Source: Xestospongia bergquistia (taxonomy: Eukaryota > Porifera > Demospongiae > Haplosclerida > Petrosiidae). From it: a DNA stretch of 64,000 nucleotides. The position numbers and the translations under genes were made by a program. Location of the stretch: the NCBI GenBank assembly GCA_963965975.1, contig OZ014416.1, positions 2,790,001-2,854,000 on the forward strand, read 5' to 3'. Every line of letters begins with the position of its first letter. The stretch's first letter is position 1. Below are positions 1 through 9,658 of the stretch, piece by piece. A model generated the notes under the pieces. The model was given only the letters and a program-made list of their open reading frames with translations. It made no database searches and was not told the origin of the DNA.

Positions 1-182
1 TCGATGCTTTCCTCATTCACAACATTGGCTGTGAAAGGTTTCTTAATTCGTCCAGTGGCTGCGTTGGTCCGTTTCTGATGTTTAGTTCGGCAAACTGGGG
101 CAATATGGCCTTTCTTTCCACATGAATGACATTCAACGTCCTTGAATTTACAATCCATAGGTGAGTGATTTGACTTCCCACA

Positions 183-782
183 TCAGTAACACGGTTGTTG
201 CGTCTTAGGTTGAGGAGGAGGTTTGCCACAAAGTTTTCTAACGGCGAACTTGGTGCCTTTAAGCGATTTGGAGTTACGTTCAGCGGCTTCCATACCTTGC
301 GCAAGTTCCATCGCTTTGGTGAGAGTGAGGTCAGGCTCGGAAAGTAAACGTTGCCGTATCGTTTCGTTACTCAGCCCACATATGAATCGGTCACGAAGAG
401 CATCCTCTAGGTAGTCCCCGAATTTAGAGTTAGTCGCTAGCTTGCGTAGAGCAGCGTCAAAATCAGCAATAGATTCCCCCACGGCTTGATTACGTTTGTG
501 AAAGTGATACCGTTCAGCTATGATGGCTCTCTTTGGTTCAAAATGCTTCCGTAGAACATCTAAGATCTCGGCCAGGGACTTGGTGCTGGGCGGAGATGGA
601 GTACGAAGATCACTGAGAAGATTATACGTAGACGTACCAATACAGGTCAGAAGAATGGGAACTTGCTTGTCCCCTGGAACAGAGTTTGCAGTAAAGTAAA
701 GGTCAACACGTTCCAGGTATGAGGCGATTGATCCCTCATTTGAGTTAAATTCTTTAAGAGTTCCGAACTGTAATGTTGCCAT
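183..782 (-). CDS. gag capsid region of LTR retrotransposon
   Basis: A 199-residue frame opens with MATLQFGTLKEF and carries the helical retrotransposon gag domain. It contains the usual segment around LRKHFEPKRAIIAERYHFH and the SIADFDAALRKLA helix, followed by DRFICGLSNETIRQRLL, which is typical of Gypsy gag. CCHC-type zinc-knuckle sequence (CGKKGHIAPVC near 75-105) lies downstream on the same strand. Gag packages element RNA in cytoplasmic particles. The start codon is 30-40 bp from the primer-binding-like site. This belongs to a fossil element. Confidence 0.8.
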   Translation of the reverse strand: MATLQFGTLKEFNSNEGSIASYLERVDLYFTANSVPGDKQVPILLTCIGTSTYNLLSDLRTPSPPSTKSLAEILDVLRKHFEPKRAIIAERYHFHKRNQAVGESIADFDAALRKLATNSKFGDYLEDALRDRFICGLSNETIRQRLLSEPDLTLTKAMELAQGMEAAERNSKSLKGTKFAVRKLCGKPPPQPKTQQPCY

Positions 783-817
783 GATAATAGCAAAAATCCA
801 CCACCCTCGTCGCCAAT

Positions 818-1039
818 TGTAGTATTTAAGTTAAGTTGAAATAATTTTAATGGATAGAATGAAAACTCTAGTACAAGTAAAAACTAAATCCTATTTATAC
901 AAAATCAACAACAATAAACAAAAGAGCTAAGTGACAAAACTATTAACACAATTAGCACCAATTTACAGTAGAGATACTAACTAACATAATTACAAACAAA
1001 ACGTAAGTGTTAAAGAGTTGAGAGGATATCACAATTACA
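818..1039 (-). repeat. 5' LTR of the left-edge retrotransposon
   Basis: On the minus strand this begins TGTAATTGTG and ends AAATACTACA, the TG...CA form of LTRs. It is directly followed by ATTGGCGACGAGGGTGG, placed where a tRNA primer-binding site should be, and then by the gag start. The length of about 222 bp is typical of small Gypsy LTRs. The outer boundary is inferred, because the partner LTR is outside the window. Confidence 0.6.
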
Positions 1040-1042
1040 TAG

Positions 1043-1596
1043 AACAGATACCAACTTTTCCAAGGACTCTGAAACATTTCAAACTCTGGTTGATACAGAG
1101 AATGGACAAAGGTAATCAAAATGTAACATTAGATTATATAATTTAATGTGGTTTTAAATACAGCAATGAACTTGAGATAAATGATAGTGAAACCATTGTA
1201 TTGCCATGCTCTGAAGAAATTTCCTCAAGAGCTACAAATGAAGAGTCTACTTTGCCTTCCCCATCAATTAGTATTACCAACCATCCAATAACTCCATCAA
1301 CTAGTATCTCTCTCCAACCAGCTAAAAAAAGGAAGGTAAGTAAAAGTGATGAGGTGGATGAAGCCTCCTAAGAAGTCTCAAAGACATTCAACAAAGAAAT
1401 GCACAACAGTGGCAACAAGCTGAAACAGGAACTTTTTGGAAAACAAGTTGCAGCTGTTCTATGTCGGCTTACTCCCAGACAAAAAGCAATTGCTAAGCTA
1501 CATATCCAGCAAATTTTGACAGATATAGAATTCCCAGATCAAGCTACAAGTACATCTATGAATCTTTCAACTTTTTCTGATTACAGTATTAATTAA
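1043..1596 (+). pseudogene. Harbinger accessory protein, C-terminal part with BESS motif
   Basis: Two exons can be read: one from the LTR junction to 1111 (ending GGACAAAG before GTAATC), then a 52-bp intron ending TACAG, then 1164-1596. The second exon has a Ser/Thr/Pro-rich stretch, a PAKKRKVSKS segment resembling a nuclear localisation signal, and LTPRQKAIAKLHIQQIL, which fits the BESS motif that ends MADF-BESS proteins. Harbinger elements typically pair their transposase with a Myb/SANT- or MADF-type DNA-binding partner that brings it into the nucleus. The N-terminal DNA-binding part is absent here, removed by or lying beyond the LTR insertion. An in-frame TAA lies near 1370, so this copy is not functional. 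MADF-BESS assignment is inferred from the C-terminus alone. Confidence 0.6.
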
Positions 1597-2150
1597 ATGA
1601 CACAAGGTAACTTCGATTATTACTTTTTAATCATTGTCTTGGAACAAATTCATTCTATGTGTGTCCTATCAATGTACTTTCTGTGTTAATTATTTTACTT
1701 ATTATCAGATTCTTTGTTGAATACTTGTTAATTGGCAGTTCTCTGTTCTACACATTATTTTAAGGTTTGTTGTTTTGTTAAAATATATTTTTTGTATCAC
1801 ATCCTATATTATTGTAAGGGCTCAAGCCCAACAGTTCATTGATTTAATATAGTACATGCATTGAATTTTTTTTGTGGTTTAGTGAATCATTTCGTTTGAA
1901 TAGTTTCTTTGCTGTTGTACTCTAAAATGTATGCTGTTTTAAATGTTGATTAATGTGTTGAGTGGTGTTTATTAATGATCTAAACATGATCTTTTCAGTG
2001 TATTGTTACCTTTTTCCTTTGGTTTTATAATGTCATTTTCACCTTTGAGTGCATATGTATATGTTAATAATTAAGTTTAGAAAGTAATTTCTAAGTTATC
2101 GAAGATAGAGAAGCAGTCTCTCTTAACTTGCTCAAGCTGCATACAGTATA
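1597..2150. other. Non-coding stretch of Harbinger between convergent genes
   Basis: This is AT-rich DNA after the BESS gene stop and before the ISL2EU terminus. I see no extended frame, RNA gene or repeat array in it. It probably contains the 3' untranslated region of the BESS gene. Confidence 0.5.
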
Positions 2151-2162
2151 GAGCGCTTGCAT
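2151..2162 (+). repeat. ISL2EU left terminal inverted repeat
   Basis: GAGCGCTTGCAT here matches the reverse complement of 6020-6031. Two GACGTCA-like palindromes follow within 35 bp. They may be transposase-binding or promoter (CRE-like) sites, since GACGTCA occurs near both ends; that role is inference. Confidence 0.75.
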
Positions 2163-2273
2163 CGACGTCACAAATATGACGTCACGTTACTTCTGTATGG
2201 CAAAAGATTCAGCTGCCCACGTTATTCTATTCAGCTAGACAGTTACACCTTGGCCTGAGTTGGTAAAAAAGGA

Positions 2274-4138
2274 ATGACACAAGCTTCCCCGTACTCAGAC
2301 TACTTCTATAGATTAGATGGCAAAATGAAAGCAAGATATTGCGAAAAAATAGCTTGCATAAGAAATGAGGATCCTTATCTAATGAAGAAGAATGAGTTCA
2401 CCAAAGACATGGCTCAGTTGCCAACACTAGGGTAAGTGGCTCTTCCTTGTGAGATCATCATTACCATCAATTTTATGTTTTAATTGTCATTATAGCTACC
2501 CAGATATTGTGTTCTACCTTCTTCATACAACTAGTTTTGTATCGTTTGAGGAGGTGAAGAATTATAAAAGTTTACAGAGCTACAAGTACTTCACCAGTGG
2601 TTGGGTGCTGGAAGTTGAATGGAAGACATACTCTGAGGAAGAAATCATCTTGATTTTGGGTAAAGTGAGGCACAGCTATGCCTCAAACAAGCCTCCACTG
2701 CATCCATGGGTATTAATTAAGAGAAATGGGGCAGTCATAGTGGCTCATTGTACGTGCATGGCTGAGACATGTTCTCACATAGGGGCTGTTCTTTATTGGG
2801 TAGAAGCTGCTGTCCATGTTAACATGAGTGCCACATGTACTTCAAAAGAAAATACTTGGCTTATGCCAACACCAACGGAGAACATCCCATTTTTAAAACT
2901 GAGCCAAATTAATTTCAGTACCCCTAAAAACTGCCAAAAAGAGAAGATCAGCAGTCACAACAAAGTAGTGCAGCCGCCAACTACATTCAAACACCAACCA
3001 ACCTAGAGAAGGAAAATTTCTTCAAAGAAATAGCAAAAGAAATCAACAAAATGCCATTGGTTTTATCTCTGATAAAGCCATATAATGAGCAATTTGTTAC
3101 AATGAGTGACCATCTACCACAACTTTTGCCAAGCATTTATGATCCGAGTAATTTAACCAAAAGTTATACAGAGTTAATGGAAATGGGTGCTGATTTCACC
3201 ATGGAGGAGGTAACTAAAGATAAAGTTGAAAGACTAGCTCAGATGACCATTAATCAATCAAGATCAAAACATTGGTTTCGTTATAGAGCTGGAAGAATCA
3301 CTGCTTCTCGATTTAGGCAGGTAATTCACACAGACCCCCATCAACCATCTCTGTCATTGCTGAGTAGTATTTGCTACCCAGACGTGCACGCTTTTTCAAT
3401 TGAAGCAACTAAATGGGGTTGTGAGCATGAAATGGAAGCTCTTCAGTCATATAAAGTGAAAAATGCCCAAACCCATCATGGTCTAATCCTATCTCAATGT
3501 GGCTTCTATGTTAGTGTTGAACATCCCTTTTTGGGTGCTTCTCCTGATGCTTTTGTTGATTGCGAATGCTGTGGCCAAGGACTTGTAGAAATAAAGTGTC
3601 CTCTGTGCTGTCAGGAAGCACCATTTGAAAGCACAGCTGATCGTTTGCGCAGTTTCTGCTTAAAGAAGCACCCTGATGGTACTTTCAGTCTTGACACTAA
3701 CCATGCTTATTATTATCAATGCCAGTTACAACTTTATGTCACCAAGAGGTACTATTGTGACTTCATTGTTTGGTCAAACTGTTTGTAGAACGAATTAATC
3801 AAAATGATTCCCTTATCGAGTCAGCAATCCCTGTTACCACTAAATTTTTGAGAATGTGTGTTCTACCAGAATTGCCGGGAAAGTGGTATACATGAAAGCA
3901 AACTACTATTCCTTCTCAAGGACAGGAACAGCAACAAGAGGAAGATCATGGGAGATGGTGCTACTGCAAAGAAAAAAAAGGGGGGGAAATGGTTGGCTAT
4001 GACAGTAAATCATGCTATATCAAATGGTTTCACTTGCAGTGTGTAGGGATGACGGTCTCTACTATTCCACATGGGAAATGGTTCTGTCCTACATGTCATG
4101 CCATGAAATATAATGGCAGGAAGTCCACTTCAAAATAA
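2274..4138 (+). pseudogene. SWIM zinc finger / YqaJ-like nuclease / PHD finger protein of ISL2EU
   Basis: Exon 1 (2274-2431) starts with MTQASPYSDYFYRLDGK and ends at a GTAAGT donor; a 64-bp intron ends TATAG and exon 2 opens at 2496 in phase. Domains in order: a SWIM finger with CTCMAETCSHIGAV (2752-2796), then a YqaJ-like exonuclease fold (3200-3790) with RYRAGRITASRF, GCEHEMEAL, HPFLGASPDAF and LVEIKCP, the last two holding the Asp and Glu-x-Lys of the PD-(D/E)xK core. A PHD-type finger follows near 3945-4110 (CYCK..., WFHLQCVG, GKWFCPTC). Known ISL2EU elements encode a YqaJ protein beside the transposase; its role in transposition is unproven. The frame changes near 2990 and again near 3780, so the copy is disabled by at least two frameshifts and a stop near 3892. 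Confidence 0.8.
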
Positions 4139-4379
4139 TTTACCCTTTATGTTATTACTTTACAATGGACTTACCCTGTTATTATATGTTTGCTCCTCTT
4201 TTCTTTATATTCCTTTCAGTTTCATTTCTCTATGTTACATCACAATATATGTTAGAATTATATCTTGTTGAACAAGATATCATTTTTATAATTTATTTGC
4301 TTAGAGCTATATAAATTGATCAAGAAAGAATGATATGAAATGTTGAGATGATCCAAAATATACATGCATTGTATATAAA

Positions 4380-5937
4380 TTAAACAAAAGGGACGACACC
4401 TTCAACAACATTGTTAAGGGAACAGCATACTCTAACGACAGAGTCCAAAATAATACAACCACTGTGTGTTTTATGAGACACTAATTCTTTTGTTAGCATT
4501 CCTGTAGCTGAAAGAATTTGATAACGTTGACGAACAGAACCAATTATTCTCTCAACGTGTATTCTAACATTGGCTACCTTTCTTGTTGCTTCCACATCAG
4601 CTGGTGATAATTGATCGTGTCCTCTAGTGAATGCTGGTATATCTAGTGTAGCTCAAAACAATGCAAGTGAGTCAGCAACATCAAATCCTCTGTCTGCTAG
4701 AACAACATCTCCAGGAAGTAGGAAATTTAGATAACCAGAATTTTCAACAATGTACTTATCAGAAGCCCTACCACCTCATCCATTTGAAATAAAGCTGATG
4801 ACTCCTTGTGGTGTAATGCTTATCAAGTACTTTGCAGTGTTGTAGTGTTTATACTGTGACCATGTGCACGACTTAGCAAATAGATCAGATGGTTTCTCAA
4901 TAAACAGTTCAAAGCACTCTATAATGGAGGTGACCTTTAACCCATAATTCGGATGGAAACAGAATGGCATTGTTCTTTGCAATGCTTCTCTGTCTGGCCA
5001 GGTAATCAAAAACGATAACCTAATATCCATTGCCTCTATCCATTTAACAAATATTCTTAATACAGTTGATTCACTGATACCAAATCGGAAAGTTAGGTCA
5101 CATGTTGGCATGCAATCTCAGTTTCATCAGCACCAAAGTAAAATACTCAAACTTAGACAGTTTACAAATCCCTTTGTCAGGAATGCCAGCACTCACTAGA
5201 TTAAATATTGCCATTAATACAGTAAAACTACTGATTCCAGTGTAGAAACAAAGGATTTTCTCACTTCCACTAAAGTCATCTACTGATGGATATCCTTTCA
5301 CCACTTTCTTCTGATTAGCTGGTTCATCTATTCTACACTGATAATCCTCCTCTAAAGCTGCTATATCATTCATAGTCAAATCAGTCTGTATACCAATACT
5401 CACAGTATTACTAAGTTGTATGCATTCGGCATGACTTTCAGTTAAATCTTTCTTTTCATCGTGTTCTAATTCAGCCTTGTGTTGCTCCCTTCGTTTCTTT
5501 GCCTCGTACCTCAATAAATCATGAATAGCCTTCCTCTTGAGTGGAGATGATGTAAATAAAAAAACACTTGGAATGTATGCAGGTGACTGTGGGTCATCAC
5601 TCTTTACGCCTGTGGAATTAAAAATTATCAAAATAATGCCATGTTTATACACGTGGTGGACCAGCTCCACCCAAAACTAAGCCTAGTCAACAACATAGGC
5701 AAGTGTTTTTCTTGTTCATTTCAGTACCCTAAAAAAGAATTCTTTGTTTGTAATTTTATTTCATGACTATTGTGGGTATGTTAACTAAAAAATTAGCTAA
5801 CCTCCAATAAAATGTTGACTGCATATGACGTTTGGGCTCCTTAAGTGGAATTCTGTAGAACTTAATGCCTTTATCTCTGTTTTCTTTTATTGTCCCTGGC
5901 TGTGCAATTGAAGGCACAGCAGGAATTGACCGTTCTT
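4380..5937 (-). pseudogene. ISL2EU THAP-domain transposase (DDE fold)
   Basis: At 5815-5937 there is a THAP-like N-terminus (SCCAFNCTARDN in one frame, DKGIKFYRIPLKEPKRH in another), a zinc DNA-binding finger usual for ISL2EU. A charged linker at 5400-5550 includes LKRKAIHDLLRYEAKKRREQ. The catalytic part (4380-5330) has the hallmark blocks [50 protein letters not shown] and ANVRIHVERIIGSVRQRY, matching DDE_Tnp_4-type transposases. The block normally reading IIDCFE is IIECFE here, so the first catalytic Asp appears replaced by Glu. TGA codons interrupt the catalytic region near 4776 and 4651, and the THAP part is frameshifted. It cuts and joins the element ends in the nucleus in active relatives; this copy is dead. 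Confidence 0.85.
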
Positions 5938-6019
5938 TTTCTTAGTAGCACCTACTCCTGCAATCAAACTAACAACTTCTTGCCATACGCAAGTGGTTAC
6001 GTAATGCGCATGACGTCAC

Positions 6020-6031
6020 ATGCAAGCGCTC
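6020..6031 (-). repeat. ISL2EU right terminal inverted repeat
   Basis: On the minus strand this reads GAGCGCTTGCAT, then GTGACGTCATGCGCATTAC. It is the inverted partner of the left end, and is flanked outside by TA. Confidence 0.75.
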
Positions 6032-6099
6032 TATTAAAAATCACTTACTTTACTATCTTATTTACTATCAATATATCATTGTCATTAATAACTTCATAA

Positions 6100-7592
6100 T
6101 TAATTTGTTCGCCTAATATGATTATATTGCCAATTGAGTTCACCAGCTGAAGAACTAAAGTAGTCCCGAAATGCATCTCTCACATCAACTGCAGATCTTG
6201 AGTACCTGTAAATAAGTACTTTGTTAAACCAACTAATAGGAACATGTTAGTTTTGTGCATACCTGTTTCCACCAACTTGTCCAAGTGGTTCAAGTCCACC
6301 CGTTGTATCATCACATTCAGCTCTCCATGTACCAACAATGACATTTCCAGATCCATCTTCCCCATCAACAAATCCAGGAGGGCAATACACAGAGGACTCT
6401 GTTGTTCTTAAGTAGTTATGGAGTACAATAGCTGCTTTGGTATACAAGACAACTTTATTTGGATCAGCTATTATTGGTCTTCGAAATATTCGCCATCTAG
6501 CAGCCAGAATGCCAAAATTGTTCTCGATTATTCTGCGTGCCCTACTCAGTCTATAGTTGTAAATACATTCAGGCTCATCAAGATTTTTTCCAGGATATGG
6601 TCACATCATACTTTCTTTTAAGGGGAAAACTTCATCTCCAACAATAACATAAGGTAACATGGGGCTTGAAGTTCCAGGTAGTGGACAACCTCTAGGTATA
6701 TGAAGGGTCTTATCATCAAGAGCTTGTCCAAATGAAGAATTACTTAAAACACCTCCATCACTATGACAACCAGCACCTCCAACATCCACTATAATAAAAT
6801 GATAATGTGCATCACACACGGCTAATGATATAATTGAATGGGTGCCTTTTTAGTTGAAAAAAGATGAGCCAGCATTGACAGGAGCTTGCCATCTATTGCT
6901 CCAATACTGTTTGGGAAGTTCCATATATGCTGGAATTGGTCACTGATACCCATCCATTCTTCTTCACTTGATGGAGCTTTAACATATTGTGGCTGAAGTA
7001 CATCCCAAATTATTTCAGAAATCTCTTTAAGAATATTACATACAGTGGACCTCCCAATTCGGAAATTGAAAGACAAAGACACCTATAGCAGAATGAAAAT
7101 ATTTTATGAATTATTCAAATTGTGAATAGTCACACATGCATACACAAATACATACAAATAATTATAATTCTCAGAAATATAATTGCCCAGCACAAAATAA
7201 AGGAGCTCACTTGTGAGTTTCCTGTAGCTAAAAAAATGCAAGGTAACTGCCAATCTCTCAGCAGGAGTAATTTCAACTCTTACTGAATTGCAAGTGTTGT
7301 ATTGGCGACAGCGTGCTAGCAAGGGGCCAACCTTTAAAAATAAATGATCCATTTAATTTACTTGTAACAAAATTATTTATTTTTATTACTTACTTGTGTC
7401 TTTAGACATTCTTAAATATCTGAAATGTGATTCAGTATCTGACAGACACATTTCTTGAATCAAATTGTGAAACTCTCCTTGTTGGAGCGGTTGGGTAAAT
7501 ATAGGACGCACCCACGTTGTTCTTCTTCGTTTCTGTCGCCTTCTTCGTCCTCTGTAAAGCAAAGCAAGCAGCAACACTTCAGTCTCCATCAT
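6100..7592 (-). pseudogene. PIF/Harbinger transposase (HARBI1-like)
   Basis: The N-terminus starts at 7592 with METEVLLLALLYRGRRRRQK. It is followed by the conserved VEITPAERLAVTLHFF (about 7270), FRIGRSTVCNILKEI (about 7060), and the catalytic blocks FPNSIGAIDGK (about 6900), FIIVDVGGAGCHSDGGVLS (about 6780) and PYVIVGDEVFPLK (about 6640). Then come ARRIIENNFGILAARWRIF (about 6520) and a C-terminal exon (6100-6205) with RDAFRDYFSS. The three acidic residues of the DDE triad are present in GAIDGK, VGDE and IIEN. A 57-bp intron lies at 6206-6262. A TGA replaces the Arg codon in the usual MRPYPG at about 6602, and the exon joins near 6820 and 7090 are unclear, so the gene is inactive. It sits convergent to the BESS gene, the usual two-gene Harbinger plan. 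Confidence 0.85.
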
Positions 7593-7687
7593 GAGGGCAG
7601 AGTTTAGTTTATATGCAATTTACCAGTTTATATGAGTAGCATTGATGCGACGCGACAAAAGGCGTTGCGTTGTTATGTGAACCAGCC

Positions 7688-7690
7688 TTA
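7688..7690. repeat. Harbinger target-site TTA, right side
   Basis: TTA directly follows the Harbinger terminus and precedes satA sequence. The matching copy at the left end is outside the window, so duplication itself is not shown. Confidence 0.5.
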
Positions 7691-8090
7691 ATGTACAGTA
7701 AAGTATGTCCTATGGACTCCTTTAACACTGCCTTTATCTGCTTGTCCATCCCTTCCCTTTCTCTCTAAGGGACTAATGGACAGTAAAGTTTGTCCTATGG
7801 ACTCCTTTAACACTGCCTTTCGTCCTGATTGTCCATTTCTTCCCTTTGTCCCTAAGGAACTAATGGAAAGTAAAGTATGTCCTATGGACTCTGGACTCTT
7901 TTAACACTGCCTTTAGTCCTGCTTGTCCATCCTTTCTCTTTGTCCCTAAGGGACTAATGAAAATTAAAGTATGTCCTATGGACTCCTTTAACAGTGCCTT
8001 TAGTGCTGCTTGTCCATCCCTTCCCTTTGTCCCCAAGAGACAAGAGTTTGTCCAGTGAAATACCTAAATGTTGTTTTTAGTCCTGCTTGT
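7691..8090 (+). repeat. 87-bp satellite (satA), short left block
   Basis: About four to five copies of the 87-bp unit, recognisable by AGTATGTCCTATGGACTCC and GTCCCTAAGGGACTAATGGA. The array is cut on the left by the Harbinger and decays into the KDZ flank on the right. The same satA-to-KDZ junction occurs at 53230-53300. Confidence 0.9.
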
Positions 8091-8272
8091 AACTAATGAA
8101 CAACAAGGACATCCTATGGACTGTCATAAAATTAGCCTTAGCTATACTAGTCTATATTTTAGAATATGTTATGTATATGTTATTATATTTTCATGACTAC
8201 ATTTGTTACTATAGAGTGTATACATTGGAAAAAATCATTTGTCCAATTTTATATTACATAAATCTAGCCTGA
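8091..8272. other. Spacer between satA and KDZ gene, left copy
   Basis: AT-rich sequence with no gene that I can recognise. It is nearly identical to 53280-53480 apart from a small indel, so it belongs to the duplicated block. Confidence 0.6.
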
Positions 8273-8700
8273 AGCAATTTCTTTTCCTCACGTATGTTAT
8301 GAAGGTCACACAAATTCAACAAAAAGAACATAAGCGTGTGCTCACTCATCTTTTGTGATATATACCTGTATCTTGAGAGCCACAAGAACACCTGCTGTTC
8401 ACAAATTTCTGTATCAACCTGATGTCATAGAGATCAAAGAAAAAGTTAAAGGGTATTTATTACTTTGGTATATGGTGTTCCAATTAGGCAAAGTCTTACC
8501 TTCTGTAATTGTGGAAAATTATGGGGGTCACAATTGTGTTTACACCATTTATTAGTGTGACCCCTCATATGCATCTTATCAACTACAATTTTTAATGATG
8601 GTAGTTGCTTTTGTTTGTTCAGTAAGACCTACTCTTTTTTTGCTCTGATCAAACCTCTTTAGATGGCAAGCACCATCATAACAAATGAATTCTATTGAAT

Positions 8701-8911
8701 TGTAACAAAATGACTTGATCAACAACAACAACAACCCAAAAACTAATATAAGTATGAAATATATACACATATGAAAAATATTCTAGAATACTTTGCAGAC
8801 TAATTATAACAAGTGTTTAAGTATCTGTTGTCCATATGAATAGGTGCCTGATATCTAATTATGTTCTAGAATATTCTGTAGACTAATTACAATAAATGTT
8901 AATACATTACA
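8701..8911 (-). repeat. 3' LTR of Gypsy element (minus-strand sense)
   Basis: 211 bp, paired with 13002-13211. It is preceded, on the minus strand, by the purine tract AAAGGAGGGAGCAA, the expected plus-strand primer. Confidence 0.92.
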
Positions 8912-8944
8912 TTGCTCCCTCCTTTGAAAAGAATACGTCCCGTA

Positions 8945-9598
8945 TTATGAACTTATATATGAGTCTAACCGATCAGGTGGCCGACGATTTCGAACTGGAT
9001 ATTGATGACAGTTGTATGCTGATGTATTAGTATGCTGATCTTGCTCATTGTCTGAGAACTCATCATCTGAAAAATTACATAATTCAGCTTTATCTCCAGC
9101 GTGATATGTAGAAGTGAGAGATGATGTAGGTTTATTTGGGAAAGAAGTAATTGGTGGAAACCAAGTACCAGGAGTGCAAAGTTTCAAACGGTTGAAGTGA
9201 ACAATTAGGGGTTTGGGTGAGTCATAAAGAAGTGGTATAATCTTATAATTTAAGTCAGATAGTTTGGATTCAACTTTATATGGCCCTGTCCAAGGGTGGT
9301 GTAGTTTTCGATGACCTCCTTGAGGAATGACTGGTGAGTACAACCATACAGTGTCACCTTTAGCGAATGGTTCTCCGTGAACACTGCTATCATATAAAGT
9401 CTTTTGTCATTGCTGAACATAACCTAAAGTATTTCCCACTATCTGGTATGCATAAGAGAGTGATGAGAGTGATGATTGCAGTTGCTGTACATACAAATAA
9501 GATGAGAGAGTATCTGAAAATGAAGTCCCAAACTGTAGATCAATAGGTAATTGAGCTTCACGCCAGGTTTTAGCCTTGCCCAAGTCTCCACCAACCAC
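8945..9598 (-). CDS. integrase-side C-terminal tail of Gypsy element
   Basis: Contains QLPIDLQFGT and WLYSPVIPQGG, HHPWTGPYKVESKLSDLNY and FNRLKLCTPGTWF, blocks that lie after the integrase core in Gypsy pol. The same tail type appears in the remnant at 35141-35634, so both come from one lineage. Fossil part. Confidence 0.75.
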
Positions 9599-9658
9599 TC
9601 CTAAATGTAACTGCTGTAAAATGTCTGCTTGAAGGCATTTAGGAACAACTAGCTGTTT

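Larger units (their letters stand above)
1..1039 (-). mobile_element. LTR retrotransposon, 5' end (Gypsy-like), continues off window
   Basis: The sequence shows a gag gene and zinc-knuckle region on the minus strand, followed on the right by a primer-binding-like stretch and a TG...CA-bounded LTR at 818-1039. The pol part and the second LTR would lie left of base 1. The LTR abuts coding sequence of a Harbinger BESS gene at 1040, so the element inserted into that exon. The gag fold and CCHC-type knuckles fit Ty3/Gypsy elements. It is an old copy with a small number of breaks in the visible part. Age cannot be set because only one LTR is visible. Confidence 0.8.
2151..6031. mobile_element. ISL2EU-type DNA transposon, both ends present
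   Basis: Both termini share GAGCGCTTGCAT as an inverted repeat. Imperfect similarity continues inward, with GACGTCA and GTATGGCA at matching places on both ends. Each end is bordered by TA, giving a 2-bp TA duplication. Inside are a plus-strand SWIM-YqaJ-PHD gene (2274-4138) and a minus-strand THAP-transposase gene (4380-5937), arranged convergently. The transposase plus YqaJ nuclease pair is the signature of the ISL2EU superfamily. The element is about 3.9 kb. It is complete in structure but its genes carry several disabling changes. It lies inside the Harbinger and is therefore younger than it. Confidence 0.85.
1040..7687. mobile_element. PIF/Harbinger DNA transposon, hosts two later insertions
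   Basis: It holds a plus-strand BESS-motif gene (1043-1596) and a minus-strand HARBI1-like transposase (6100-7592) in convergent order. The right terminus reads, on the minus strand, GGCTGGTTCACATAACAACG, ending at 7687. It is followed by TTA, the 3-bp target type of PIF/Harbinger. Beyond that the 87-bp satellite resumes, so the element entered satA. The left terminus is beyond the LTR element at 1-1039 and not visible. An ISL2EU element occupies 2151-6031 between the two genes. Net visible length without that insert is about 2.8 kb. Confidence 0.8.

Noticed and set aside
2274-4138. Phage or host YqaJ recombinase gene
   Set aside because: It lies between ISL2EU ends with the cognate THAP transposase, has introns and eukaryotic SWIM and PHD fingers.
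7688-7690. Claiming a proven 3-bp Harbinger duplication
   Set aside because: Only the right side is inside the window.
8355-8770. Small plus- and minus-strand frames near 8.4-8.8 kb as independent genes
   Set aside because: They are shadows of KDZ exons or cross the Gypsy LTR border.
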